Positions 17,516-26,537 of a DNA stretch of 64,000 nucleotides are shown here, in pieces. Under the pieces are notes generated by a model that had not been told where the DNA came from, made no database searches, and saw nothing but the letters and a program-made list of their open reading frames with translations. Source of the DNA: WLMZ01 sp043753895. GTDB lineage: Bacteria > Actinomycetota > Acidimicrobiia > Acidimicrobiales > Ilumatobacteraceae. The stretch lies in NCBI GenBank assembly GCA_043753895.1, contig JAYUWK010000027.1, positions 81,690 to 145,689 on the forward strand, read 5' to 3'. The position numbers were made by a program, and so were the translations under genes. Position 1 is the first letter of the stretch, and each line of letters opens with the position of its first letter.

Positions 17516-18796
17516 CTAGTTGATCGGATCGGCAGAGTGGGGTGAAAGTTCGAAACGGATCGGCAGACGCTTCAGGCCGCCGACGAAAACAGTCTTCATC
17601 AGTGCCGGTTCACCAGCGAGTTCAACGTGGCGAAGACGGGGAAGGAGTTCGGCGAACAATGCCTTCAGCTCCATCCGAGCGAGCATCGCACCGAGGCAGT
17701 AGTGCACGCCGAAGCCGAAGGAGAGATGCTTGTTCGGGCTGCGGCCAATGTCGAAGGTATACGGATCAGCGAAGGCGTCCTCATCACGGTTCCCCGACGG
17801 ATAGGACAGCAGCACCGATTGACCGGCCTTGATGGTTTTGCTGCGCAGCACGTAGTCCTCGGTGGCAGTGCGCATGAAATGCTTTACCGGCGTCACCCAG
17901 CGAATCATCTCGTCGGCCGCGGTGGCGATCAGTGATGGATCGGCCTGCAAACGAGCGAGCTGATCGGGGTTCTGGATGAGCGCGAGCATGCCGCCCGCCA
18001 TCGCTGACGCCGTGGTGTCGTGGCCGGCGGTGGCGGCGATGACGTAATAGCTGATGGTCTGCATCATCGTGAGCGGTTCGCCATCGATGGTTGCATCGGC
18101 AACAACTGATGCGAGATCACCCGTCGGGTGGGTCCGGCGCGAATCGGTGAGCGCCGTGAAGTAGGCGAAAAAGTCTTGGATCACGGCCATCAATTCGGCC
18201 GGATCGGCGCCGCGCTGCAGGTCTTCATCAGCCGCCCCGAACATCTCCTGGGTGAGCGTGAGCATCCTTTCGTAGTCGCTCTCGGGCAGCCCGAGAATCG
18301 ACAGGATCACGTTGAGCGGCATCTGCATGGAGACATCGCGGGCGAAGTCGCATTCGCCATCGAAGTCGAGCATTCGGTCCACGAACCGACGCGACAAACC
18401 GCTGAGCGTGTCGTCGAGTTTGTTCAGATTCTTGGGCAGGAACCACTCGGAGGTGACCCCGCGCAGGTTGCGATGCTCGGGATCATCGACATGGATGAGC
18501 GTGCGCAGCAGATCGCCGTTCTCGGCGCGGCGGCGGTCGTCGTCTGCGGTGCCCAAGATGGGTCGCGGCTCGTTCAGGAAGATCTGGTGTTTGGTCTCGA
18601 TCTCGAAGATGTCGGCGTGCTTGGTGATCGCCCAGAAGCTGTTGAAGCCCAGGCCCTCGCCCTCGCCCTCGCCCTCGCCCCAGTGCACTGGATCCTCGCG
18701 GCGCAACAACGCACACGCCGCCCCGAATCGTGCCTCGTCGGCATAGGCGGTTGGATCTACGAACACGTAGCCGGCGCTCTCGACGCTCTCGCTCAC
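17516..18796 (-). CDS. Cytochrome P450 monooxygenase
   Basis: 426 residues from GTG 18796, chosen because GGAGGG lies just upstream and homology begins there; the open frame to 18958 is not needed. Landmarks are the I-helix AGHDTT (257-262), ExxR (E296-R299) and heme loop FGFGVHYCLGAML with Cys367. It resembles actinobacterial P450s acting on terpenes, steroids or fatty chains; the substrate is not determinable. A GEGEGEGEG stretch at residues 40-48 comes from a hexanucleotide repeat. Pairing with the acyl-CoA dehydrogenase suggests oxidation of a lipid-like compound. Confidence 0.9.
   Translation of the reverse strand: MSESVESAGYVFVDPTAYADEARFGAACALLRREDPVHWGEGEGEGEGLGFNSFWAITKHADIFEIETKHQIFLNEPRPILGTADDDRRRAENGDLLRTLIHVDDPEHRNLRGVTSEWFLPKNLNKLDDTLSGLSRRFVDRMLDFDGECDFARDVSMQMPLNVILSILGLPESDYERMLTLTQEMFGAADEDLQRGADPAELMAVIQDFFAYFTALTDSRRTHPTGDLASVVADATIDGEPLTMMQTISYYVIAATAGHDTTASAMAGGMLALIQNPDQLARLQADPSLIATAADEMIRWVTPVKHFMRTATEDYVLRSKTIKAGQSVLLSYPSGNRDEDAFADPYTFDIGRSPNKHLSFGFGVHYCLGAMLARMELKALFAELLPRLRHVELAGEPALMKTVFVGGLKRLPIRFELSPHSADPIN
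18653..18680. repeat. Hexanucleotide repeat inside the P450 gene
   Basis: GCCCTC repeated about 4.7 times without error, encoding alternating Gly and Glu on the minus strand. A 6-bp unit keeps the frame, so slippage would change only the length of the acidic loop. Confidence 0.9.
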
Positions 18797-18936
18797 GTTC
18801 CCTCCCAGAGTGGTGACGCTGTCCGCAGTCTTGCCCGCTGACCTGCGACGATCCAAACCGACGTCCCTAGCCAGGCTGTGTCGGCGTTGATCACACGGTT
18901 CAGAAAACCTGGCAAAACAATTCAGCACCCCTTTTG

Positions 18937-18952
18937 GAAACATTGCCGAAAC
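18937..18952. promoter_or_regulatory. Possible GlnR-type site upstream of amtB
   Basis: GAAAC occurs twice with exactly 6 bases between (18937-18941 and 18948-18952), the 11-bp spacing of actinobacterial GlnR half-sites. It lies 68 bases before the amtB start. The expected GTNAC halves are weak, so this is a tentative call. The rest of the 223-bp gap between P450 and amtB shows only AT-richer sequence. Confidence 0.3.
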
Positions 18953-19019
18953 ACGCAACCTTTACGTTCAACGAGTCGCCCCGACCAATGGGCGGCAAAA
19001 CCAGGGAGACGAGGCAGGC

Positions 19020-20247
19020 GTGGATGCTGGGAACGTGACGTGGGTGCTCATCGGTGGTGCGCTGGTGTTGTTCGTGACCCCAGGACTCGCTTTCTTCTAC
19101 GGAGGCATGGTCCGTTCGAAGAACGTACTGAACATGCTGATGATGAATTTTTGGTGCATCCTCGTCGTGCCGCTGTTGTGGGTGATCGTGGGCTAATCGC
19201 TCGCATTCGGCGGAAGCGCTGCGTTGATCGGCAACTTCAGCCGCGCCTTCGGACGCGGGTTTGATTTCGGTGGTATGAAACCGGCAGTGATGATCTTGCT
19301 CGCAACGTTTGCTGCGATTACACCAGCGCTCACCTCCGGCGCCGTCGCCAACCGGATGAAGTTTGCCGCGTGGGCCGTGTTCGTACCTCTGTGGAGCCTG
19401 TTCGTGTACGTGCCTGCGACGTACTGGGTCTTCGCGCCACACGGATGGCTACGCGCCCGCGGTTCACTCGACTTTGCCGGCGGCACGGCCATCCATGTGA
19501 ACACCGGCATTGCAGCGCTCGCACTTGTCATCGTGTTGGGTAAACGAAAGGGCTGTCCCCGCGACGGCGCTCCCCCACACTCGATGCCCCTGGTCATGCT
19601 CGGCACCGGCATCTTGTGGTTCGGATGGTTTGGCTTCAACGCCGGGTCGGCGCTTGCCGCTGACGGCATCGCTGTGCAGGCCTTCATCAACACCTTCTTG
19701 GCGGCCTCCCTCGGCGGGCTTGCATGGGGCCTGACCGAGCGGATTCGACAGGGTCACTTCACCAATCTGGGCGTTGCGTCGGGGAATCGTCGCCGGCCTT
19801 GTGGCTATCACTCCAGCCTGCGGGTACGTGACATCAATGGCGGGCCTTGCCATCGGGGCGATCGCCGGGGTGGTCTGCTCTTTCGCGATCTCGATGAAGT
19901 TCCGATTTGGCTTCGACGACTCACTCGACGTGATCGGCGTACACCTCGATGGCGGTCCCGTCGGTTCGCTTCTGATCGGCTTCTTCGCCGACCCATCGGC
20001 GTTCGATCTGCCCTTTCGCGCCGGCCTCTTCTTCGGCGGCGGGGTTCATCTCCTCGGCGAACAGCTCCTCGCGAATGGCGTGACAATGATCTACTCGTTT
20101 GGTGTCACGTTCGTTCTGGCAAAGGCACTGCATGCCACGATGGGCATCCGCGTCCCCATCGACCGCGAGAGCGAAGGACTCGATGTCACCGAGCATGCAG
20201 AAACCGCCTACAACCACAATGAGCGCACCATGGGCCGCTCGAACTGA
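19020..20247 (+). pseudogene. amtB: Ammonium transporter amtB, nonsense codon and frameshift
   Basis: Starts at GTG 19020 (VDAGNVTWVLIGGALVLF...). Amt signatures FFYGGMVRSKNVLNMLMMN, FAGGTAIHVNTGIAAL, GWFGFNAGSA and AITPACGYV are present. TAA at 19194-19196 replaces a conserved Tyr codon before SLAFGG. A run of four G at 19781-19784 shifts the frame; removing one base restores GIVAGLVAITPACGYV. The C-terminal part continues in the new frame to 20247. Two independent lesions mean ammonium uptake through this gene is lost if the sequence is right. glnK follows, as in the usual amtB-glnK operon. Confidence 0.85.
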
Positions 20248-20260
20248 TCGGGGATAGTCA

Positions 20261-20597
20261 TGAAGCTCGTCACAGCAATCATCAACCGTTCAAACTCGAC
20301 GACGTGAAGGCGGCGCTCAAAGCGATCGGTGTCGAAGGCCTGACCGTTACCCCGGTCGAGGGGTTCGGCCGCCAGGGTGGACACAGCGAGACCTACCGAG
20401 GCTCGGAGTATCAGATCGATTTCATTCCCAAGATCAAGGTGGAAACCGTGGTGGCAGACGACGACGTGGAGCGCGTCGTCAAACAGATCGTCGAGGTGGC
20501 CCGTACCAGCAAGATCGGCGACGGCAAGGTGTGGATCACAGCTGTCGAGGGCGTGGTGCGCATCCGCACCGGTGAACTCGACGACGACACCATCTGA
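20261..20597 (+). pseudogene. glnK: PII protein glnK with early frameshift
   Basis: ATG 20261 opens MKLVTAIIN; a missing base near 20285-20287 then throws the frame, giving a stop at 20326 or so. In the correct frame the rest is a full PII protein: DDVKAALKAIGVEGLTV, the T-loop region GRQGGHSETYRGSEYQIDF with the uridylylation-type Tyr, and KIGDGKVWITAVEGVVRIRTGE. PII proteins sense nitrogen and energy state and gate AmtB. Only one lesion is seen, so this is a candidate for a sequencing error. Confidence 0.8.
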
Positions 20598-20628
20598 CGC
20601 CCCACTCTCATACCGCCTTACCTTGCTT

Positions 20629-20671
20629 CGTGAATGCTCACCGCACGTCTACGTTGCGCTGAGCATTCACG
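20629..20671. terminator. Strong hairpin between converging glnK and phoU
   Basis: A perfect 12-bp inverted repeat: CGTGAATGCTCA at 20629-20640 pairs with TGAGCATTCACG at 20660-20671. The loop contains a further CGCA/TGCG pair. There is no T-run, but the position between converging genes suits a two-way terminator. Confidence 0.6.
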
Positions 20672-20732
20672 GCGCGCCGAAAGCAGCCACCGGCGACGGT
20701 GAGTCGGCGATCCAACGCAGCCGAGGGCGAGG

Positions 20733-21301
20733 TCAGCGTTGCAACGTTGCGCGCTCCGGCAGGCGTGCGGTGATCAGGTAGTGCACGCCGCGGCCGATGT
20801 TGACCGCGTGGTCACCGATGCGTTCGTAGAAGCGGGCGACCACGCCGAGTTGGACCGCTGTCTGTACGTCGATAGGGCCTGCGGAATGACTCGTGAAGAT
20901 CGCCTGCACGAATTGGCCATGCAGGTCGTCGAGATAGGAATCCATGTCGTGCATCGCCGCAGCCTTCGCAGAGTCATTATCGATGAACGCCTCGATCGCC
21001 GAGAGATGCAACCGTTGCGCCTGACGGCCCATGTCGCGAATGAGATCGCCGAGCTCGTCGTCGATCGGATGGCCCGAGAGTCGGCGTGCCGCCTTGCAGA
21101 TGTTCACCGCTGCTCGATGTCGTCGGCGAGCGCGTCGATGTGGGAGTCGGCCGCGATCAAATAAGCGGCACCTTCGAGATCGCTGTCGAGCAGAATCGCC
21201 GTGGCTCGCGGGATGGCCTCAGTGACCGAGGCCGACAGCTCGAGCACTGCGGCTCGAATCTCGGCAAGCTCCGCTTGGAACACCCACCGCGAGTTGTCCA
21301 T
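20733..21301 (-). pseudogene. phoU: phoU with internal out-of-frame deletion
   Basis: PhoU links Pst transport to phosphate signalling. ATG 21301 overlaps the pstB stop. The first ~65 residues (MDNSRWVFQAELAEIR... DALADDIEQR) fit PhoU and then meet a TGA. In another frame homology resumes at VNICKAARRLSGHP near 21107 and runs to the end with RFYERIGDHAVNIGRG. About 25-30 residues around the first metal-binding ExxxD region are missing, and the frame is shifted. If real, the cell would lack this PhoU; loss of PhoU usually derepresses Pst in other bacteria. Confidence 0.75.
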
Positions 21302-22176
21302 CAACCGAAGCGGCCCGTCACGTATTGCTCGGTTCGATCGTCGACTGGTTGAGAGAAGATCGAGTCGGTACGGCCGTATTCCACGAGCACGCCAGTACGC
21401 CGATCGCTCTCGCTGTTGACCTCGGTGGTGAAGAACGCGGTGCGGTCGCTGACCCGCGCGGCCTGCTGCATGTTGTGGGTCACGATGATGATCGTGTACT
21501 GCTGCTTGATCTCCTGCATCAGGTCTTCGATGCGCGCCGTGGCAATTGGATCGAGCGCCGAACATGGCTCGTCCATCAGGATCACATCGGGCTTCACCGC
21601 GAGCGCCCTGCCGATGCAGAGCCTCTGCTGCTGCCCGCCCGACAACCCGAGTGCGGAGCTCTTCAAACGATCCTTGACTTCGTCCCAGAGCGCGGCGCTG
21701 CGCAACGAGATCTCCACGAGTTCGTCGAGCTCGCCCTTGTTCTTCATACCAGCGAGCCGTGGGCCGTAGGCGACGTTGTCGTAGATGCTCTTCGGGAACG
21801 GGTTCGGCTTCTGGAACACCATGCCGACGTGGCGGCGCACCTGCGTGGCCGAGATGGTGGGGCCGTAGAGATCGATGTCGTGGTACTGGATCGAGCCGTG
21901 CACCTTGGCCGACTTGATCGTGTCGTTCATGCGGTTGAAGCAACGCAACACGGTGCTCTTGCCGCAGCCCGACGGTCCGATGAATGCCGTGATGTCGTTG
22001 GTGCGAATACCGAGCGTGACATCACGCACGGCGGTGAAGGAGCCATAGTCCACCGAGAGGTCGTTGACGTCAAAGATCAGCTTCTTTGGGTGCGCTGCGG
22101 CACCGTCGCTTGACGTTGCTGCGGCATCAACGGACCTATCGGCTGGTTCGTGCATGGTGTGCAGTTTCTCGGTCAT
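21301..22176 (-). CDS. pstB: Phosphate ABC transporter ATP-binding protein PstB
   Basis: 291 residues, the usual PstB length. Walker A GPSGCGKST, PstB-specific FQKPNPFP after the Q loop, signature LSGGQQQRLCIGRALA, Walker B VILMDEPCSALD and the H loop IVTHNMQQAARVSD are all intact. The N-terminal 30 residues are polar and variable. It overlaps pstA by 4 bases (ATGA) and phoU by 3. It powers import through PstC-PstA. Confidence 0.97.
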   Translation of the reverse strand: MTEKLHTMHEPADRSVDAAATSSDGAAAHPKKLIFDVNDLSVDYGSFTAVRDVTLGIRTNDITAFIGPSGCGKSTVLRCFNRMNDTIKSAKVHGSIQYHDIDLYGPTISATQVRRHVGMVFQKPNPFPKSIYDNVAYGPRLAGMKNKGELDELVEISLRSAALWDEVKDRLKSSALGLSGGQQQRLCIGRALAVKPDVILMDEPCSALDPIATARIEDLMQEIKQQYTIIIVTHNMQQAARVSDRTAFFTTEVNSESDRRTGVLVEYGRTDSIFSQPVDDRTEQYVTGRFG

Positions 22177-23108
22177 GACGAGGTGTCCCTCGAGAGTCGG
22201 CCCGACAGTATTCGTGCGACGAAGGTGAACACGAACGCGAGCGCAATGAGCGTGAGTGCAGCACCCCAGGCACGTTCTTGAGCCGTGGGAAAGCTCTCCT
22301 TTGCGTTGCCGTAAATCTGCAACGACAGCGACGTATTGGTGCCCGCGAAGGGGTTCCAGTTGGTGGCCTTAGCTGCGCCCACGGTGAAGATCAGCGGTGC
22401 CGTCTCGCCGGCGGCACGCGCAATCGCAAGAAGGCTGCCGCTGATGATGCCGGGCGCTGCTTTGGGGATGACCACGGTGAGCGTGGTGCGACTTGCCGTT
22501 GCGCCGAGGGCAAGGCTGGCATCGCGCAGGTTCTGCGGCACTAGGCGCAACATTTCCTCGGTAGAGCGCACGACGATGGGCAGCATCAGACACGCCAGTG
22601 CCAACGCACCGCTGAAACCGTTGAGGCCATCGACCCCGCGTGGCACCACCCAGAACACATAGATGAACAGGCCCATCACGATCGATGGCACACCGGCCAT
22701 CACATTGGTGAGGAACCGCAGGGTGCGCGCGAACACAGAACGCTTGCCGTATTCGTTGAGGTAGACCGCACCGGCGATGCCCAAGGGCACCGCGATGACG
22801 GTGGCAGTCGCTGTGGCGACGATGGTGCCAACGATCGCCGCCTTCATGCCCGGGCCCGGACGGCGCGGCGAGAGCTGAATGTCTTTCGTGAACCACTCCG
22901 GGAACTCGCTGACCACGATGGACCAGCCTTTGCGGACCACGGTGATGAGCACCAGGAGCAGCACAAAACCGACGATCACCACGGATACGCCCATCAGGAT
23001 CGTCATCACGATGTTCTTGTTGCGACGCCGACCACTCACGTTGGACAAGTCGGACAGCAGCGGCACTACTGGCAGCGGGGATGACGGGTTGTCGATGACG
23101 ACACTCAC
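22173..23108 (-). CDS. pstA: Phosphate ABC transporter permease PstA
   Basis: 311 residues with six membrane segments. The coupling-loop region is LRLVPQNLRDASLALGATASRTTLTVVIPKA, followed by AIARAAGETAPLIFTVGA, both typical of PstA. It overlaps pstC and pstB by 4 bases each, so translation is coupled. Confidence 0.97.
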   Translation of the reverse strand: MSVVIDNPSSPLPVVPLLSDLSNVSGRRRNKNIVMTILMGVSVVIVGFVLLLVLITVVRKGWSIVVSEFPEWFTKDIQLSPRRPGPGMKAAIVGTIVATATATVIAVPLGIAGAVYLNEYGKRSVFARTLRFLTNVMAGVPSIVMGLFIYVFWVVPRGVDGLNGFSGALALACLMLPIVVRSTEEMLRLVPQNLRDASLALGATASRTTLTVVIPKAAPGIISGSLLAIARAAGETAPLIFTVGAAKATNWNPFAGTNTSLSLQIYGNAKESFPTAQERAWGAALTLIALAFVFTFVARILSGRLSRDTSS

Positions 23109-24061
23109 GACTCACCTCGCATGCGCTTCATCGAGCGGTTCACCACAGCGGTGGCGACGAAGTTGACCACCAGGGTCATCACGAACAGCGTGAGGCCCAT
23201 CGCGATGAGCGCGCTGCGCTTCACATCGCTCGTGGCCTCGCCCCATTCGAAAGCAATGACCGATGGGAGCGAATCGCCGGGTGAGAAGACGTTTGCGGTG
23301 ATAGCCGCAGACGACCCGATGACGAGGGCCGCAGCAATCGTTTCGCCCATCGCCCGACCGAGGCCGAGCATCACCGCGCCCACGATGCCCCCGGCGGAAT
23401 GGGTGAGCACCGCGCCCTTGATCATCTCCCAACGTGTCGCTCCCAGCGCCAGCGCACCGTCGCGGTCGGTAGAAGGGCAGGTTTCCATGACCTCACGCGA
23501 GATCGAAGTGATGATTGGCGTAATCATGATCGCGAGGATCAAACCGGCGGTCATGAACGTGCGCCCCGACGAGGCCGGGCCAAAGATTCGACCGAGCACC
23601 GGAACTCCGTGGAACCATCCGCTCACGCTCTTGAACACCGGCGTGAGCTTGGGGGCGAGGACGATGATGCCCCACAGGCCGAACACCACAGACGGCACCA
23701 CGGCCACAAGGTCGGTCATCGCCACGATGGGGCGCTTCAACCAACTGGGCGCTACCTGGGTGGTGAACAGCGCGATACCCAGGCTCACTGGGACCGCGAG
23801 CAAGACGGCGATGGTTGCCGTAATTGCGGTTCCGTAGATGAAGCTCAGCGCGCCATACACGTTGGCGGCGGGTGCCCAACGACGCTCGGTGAAGAAGCTC
23901 AGTCCCTCGGTCTTGAACGCCAGGGAGGACTTACTCGTAATAGTCCACGCAATGAGGCCGAGGATGATGACAATGGTGGCACCACCAGCGAGGGTGGCCC
24001 CACGAAAGACGCGATCTGCTGTCTGGTTCTTACTCTTCAGATCGTCGAGTGCGAGTGCCAT
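23105..24061 (-). CDS. pstC: Phosphate ABC transporter permease PstC
   Basis: 318 residues from ATG 24061, which has AGAAGGA at the right distance; an ATG at 24091 is in frame but lacks a site. PstC motifs are TDLVAVVPSVVFGLWGIIVLAP, the coupling loop DGALALGATRWEMIKGAVL and GLGRAMGETIAAALVIG. It lies downstream of pstS, separated by a hairpin. Confidence 0.95.
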   Translation of the reverse strand: MALALDDLKSKNQTADRVFRGATLAGGATIVIILGLIAWTITSKSSLAFKTEGLSFFTERRWAPAANVYGALSFIYGTAITATIAVLLAVPVSLGIALFTTQVAPSWLKRPIVAMTDLVAVVPSVVFGLWGIIVLAPKLTPVFKSVSGWFHGVPVLGRIFGPASSGRTFMTAGLILAIMITPIITSISREVMETCPSTDRDGALALGATRWEMIKGAVLTHSAGGIVGAVMLGLGRAMGETIAAALVIGSSAAITANVFSPGDSLPSVIAFEWGEATSDVKRSALIAMGLTLFVMTLVVNFVATAVVNRSMKRMRGES

Positions 24062-24123
24062 GCGTTCCTTCTCAAATCGCTCTGTATTCAATCACGGGCA
24101 AGAGGATCGCCCCGCAACGACAA

Positions 24124-24151
24124 GAGACCGGGCCCCGAAGGACCCGGCCTC
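24124..24151 (-). terminator. Hairpin with UUCG loop between pstS and pstC
   Basis: On the transcribed strand a 12-bp stem (GAGGCCGGGTCC pairing GGGCCCGGTCTC, two G-U pairs) closes a UUCG tetraloop. There is almost no T-run. Such an element after pstS would let part of the transcripts stop, or stabilise the pstS 3' end, so that the binding protein is made in excess over the permease. Confidence 0.7.
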
Positions 24152-24170
24152 TTTGTCGAGACGTGCGACG

Positions 24171-25322
24171 TTAGCCGCCAATCTTGGCAATGTTCGCGAT
24201 CGCCTTCGTACGAAGGGTCTCGGGCAACGGTGCGTAATCAATCGTCGGAGCCAGGGTCTGGCCCTCGTTCAACAAGTAGGTGAGGAAGCCACGAATGTTG
24301 GCTGCCTTCACCGGATCGGCCTGCTTGGTGTAGGCGATGATCCAGGTCTGTGCTGCGATCGGGTACGAGGCATCGCCGTCGGCCCAACCGAGGAAGAACG
24401 TGGGGTCGTCCTTGATCGTGGCGCCTTCGGCCGCGGCCGACGTGGCCTCGAGCGTGGGCATCACGAACTTGCCGGCCTTGTTCTTGATCGCTGCGAAGCT
24501 GAGCTTGTTGGCCGTGGCATCGCTGAGGTCGACGTAACCAATCGCGCCTTCGGTGCTCGACACGATCTGTGCCACACCGCTGTTGCCGTCACCAGCCTGG
24601 GTGCCTGCGGGCCACTCGACGGTGGAGCCGCTGCCCAGCGCCCAGGTGCCGCCGGCATCTGTGCCGACCGATGCCTTGAGGAACTTGGTGAAGTTGTCAG
24701 TGGTGCCCGAACCGTCGGCACGGCGAGCCGCAACGATGGTGGTGGCGGGCAGCGTGACACCGGGGTTGTCGGCAGCGATGGCTGCGTCGTTCCACTTGGT
24801 GATCGTGAGCTGATAGATACCAGCGACGGTGGCCGGCGACAGCTGCAGGGTCTTCACCGACGGCAGGTTGTACGACAGCGTGATCGGAGCGATCACGGTG
24901 GGTACGTACACGAATTCGCCGCCCTTGAACTTGGCGATGTCTTCTGCCTTCACGACACCGTCGGTGCCGGCGAAGTCGACGACCTGCTCTTGCAGATCGG
25001 AGCGACCCTTACCAGATCCACCGCCGCCGTACTCGACGGTGAGCTTGGGAGCAATACCGGCGAGGCTGGCGATGGCCTCGTCGTAGAAGCCCTTCGGGAA
25101 GGTTGCGCCGGAACCGACGATCTTGCCTTCAAGTTTGCTGTAGTCCATGCCGGCTGCCGCCGTGGTGGTGGTGTCACCGGACGCCATAGTGCCCGCAGTG
25201 GTACCAGCTGTTGTGCCGCCGGTGGTGGTCTTGGTGGTGGAGCTGCTGCTGCACGCTGCACCAATGAGTGAAATAGCCAGGACGCTTACGACGGCGCCCA
25301 AACGCTTTCTCGGGTTGTTCAC
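24171..25322 (-). CDS. pstS: Phosphate-binding lipoprotein PstS
   Basis: 383 residues. Lipobox LIGAAC with the lipidated Cys24, then a Ser/Thr/Gly-rich tether (about 25-58), then a PBP type 2 fold. Phosphate-contacting segments are GSGATFPKGFYDEAI near the start, ADGSGTTDNF in the middle and STEGAIGYVDLSDA. It delivers phosphate to PstC-PstA. A PHO-box-like array lies upstream at 25398-25426. Confidence 0.95.
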   Translation of the reverse strand: MNNPRKRLGAVVSVLAISLIGAACSSSSTTKTTTGGTTAGTTAGTMASGDTTTTAAAGMDYSKLEGKIVGSGATFPKGFYDEAIASLAGIAPKLTVEYGGGGSGKGRSDLQEQVVDFAGTDGVVKAEDIAKFKGGEFVYVPTVIAPITLSYNLPSVKTLQLSPATVAGIYQLTITKWNDAAIAADNPGVTLPATTIVAARRADGSGTTDNFTKFLKASVGTDAGGTWALGSGSTVEWPAGTQAGDGNSGVAQIVSSTEGAIGYVDLSDATANKLSFAAIKNKAGKFVMPTLEATSAAAEGATIKDDPTFFLGWADGDASYPIAAQTWIIAYTKQADPVKAANIRGFLTYLLNEGQTLAPTIDYAPLPETLRTKAIANIAKIGG

Positions 25323-25397
25323 GCTGTGGTTCTCCTTGAGTTGGGTTGTAACCGAGAGGCATGGTAAGGACGCAAGGTTTCCGACACTTGTTCAACA

Positions 25398-25426
25398 GGT
25401 GAACGAGAGGTGTACGACAGGTGAAT
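25398..25426. promoter_or_regulatory. PHO-box-like array upstream of pstS
   Basis: GGTGAAC, GGTGTAC and GGTGAAT start at 25398, 25409 and 25420, exactly 11 bases apart. On the pstS coding strand this reads TTCACC-type units, as in actinobacterial PhoP PHO boxes. It is 76-104 bases before the pstS start. The remaining 234-bp gap contains no other evident gene. Confidence 0.7.
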
Positions 25427-25556
25427 TCGGCGTAGCCACCGCTGTAAATCGGCGCAAAGTAACGATTTCTGGGTCGAATGCGCACGTACGAGCCTGTGCC
25501 TCACGCCGCCCCGCCGAGAGCGAGAGCGGTTGCTTTGTTCATCTGTTGTTCGTGTA

Positions 25557-26537
25557 TCACATACCCGCGCCGACGAGGTCGCGGCGGTCAGCACTCGCCA
25601 CATCCTGATCGAAGGGGCCATTGCCGGAACCATCAGCTTTGCCGTCAACGTCGTCCGCCGCCTCACGCGCCTTGCGGCGACGCACCATGCCGCGGATGAT
25701 CAATAAGAAGATGTCGGCGACGAGGAACATCGCGAGCACGATTAGCAGCAACGGCCGATAGTGCGTGGATTCGTTGGCGTTCACCGTGGGGCCCGCGCCC
25801 GATACGGCAACGCGCCACCGCACCGTGCCGAACGAAGGTGCCGGCACGACCGCTGGCACGATCTCCTGCCAGGTCTGCCCTGGACCGATCAGTCCGGGGT
25901 CCGAGAGTTTGAGCATCGCAAGATTGTCAGTGGGGTTGCGGCCCGCCGACCCTGAAACTCGCACGCTGCTGAAGGGCACCATCGAGATGTTCTTCACCGT
26001 GACCGTCACGTCGTACGTGGCCGGGCCGCCGAGGCTCGGACGAACGAGTTCGAGCAAACCTCGTGACGAGGGTTCGGCGCTGATGGTCACCGCAAGCGGA
26101 GTGCCGAGCTTCGGCGGATCGACCACCGGACCTATCGGGTGACCAATGATCGTGATCGGAGTGACCGCGACTTCGTTGTTCGAACGATCGGAGACCCGAA
26201 TGACACAGGGACAATCAACCGGGGGCGCAGCAACGGGCATGTCTGCCGGCGTCGGAGTGCCATCAGGATTGAGCCGCTGACCTTCACTGGCCGCCATGTT
26301 GCAATCGCTCGAACCACGCCGGGCCTCGTTGCCACAGACCGAGATCGTCACCGACGACACGGTGAACCCGTCGATGGTGAGCCCGATCTGATCACCGGGA
26401 TTCACCTCTGTGCTATCGAGTATGACCACGGGTCCGGTGGTGGTGCCGGTGGCGTAGGCGCTCGGCGCGCCAGCGAACGCCAGCGCCAGCAACACCACGA
26501 GTACGATCCGACCGAGTGATCTCGCCAGCGTCGTCAT
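25557..26537 (-). CDS. Secreted, C-terminally membrane-anchored surface protein
   Basis: 326 residues: signal peptide (1-30), an N-terminal beta-rich part with paired Cys (SVCGNEARRGSSDCNM and VDCPCVIRVSD), a second beta domain (about 150-255), a membrane helix (about 262-285, PLLLIVLAMFLVADIFLLII), then a charged cytoplasmic tail beginning RRRKAREA. It overlaps the DUF916 gene by 4 bases and is the last gene before the pstS promoter. I recognise no named family. The context suggests it works with the DUF916 and WxL-like proteins at the surface. Confidence 0.7.
   Translation of the reverse strand: MTTLARSLGRIVLVVLLALAFAGAPSAYATGTTTGPVVILDSTEVNPGDQIGLTIDGFTVSSVTISVCGNEARRGSSDCNMAASEGQRLNPDGTPTPADMPVAAPPVDCPCVIRVSDRSNNEVAVTPITIIGHPIGPVVDPPKLGTPLAVTISAEPSSRGLLELVRPSLGGPATYDVTVTVKNISMVPFSSVRVSGSAGRNPTDNLAMLKLSDPGLIGPGQTWQEIVPAVVPAPSFGTVRWRVAVSGAGPTVNANESTHYRPLLLIVLAMFLVADIFLLIIRGMVRRRKAREAADDVDGKADGSGNGPFDQDVASADRRDLVGAGM

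Noticed and set aside
18860..18875. TAGGGACGTCGG (minus strand) ahead of the P450 as a DosR box
   Set aside because: Left half fits but the right half does not.
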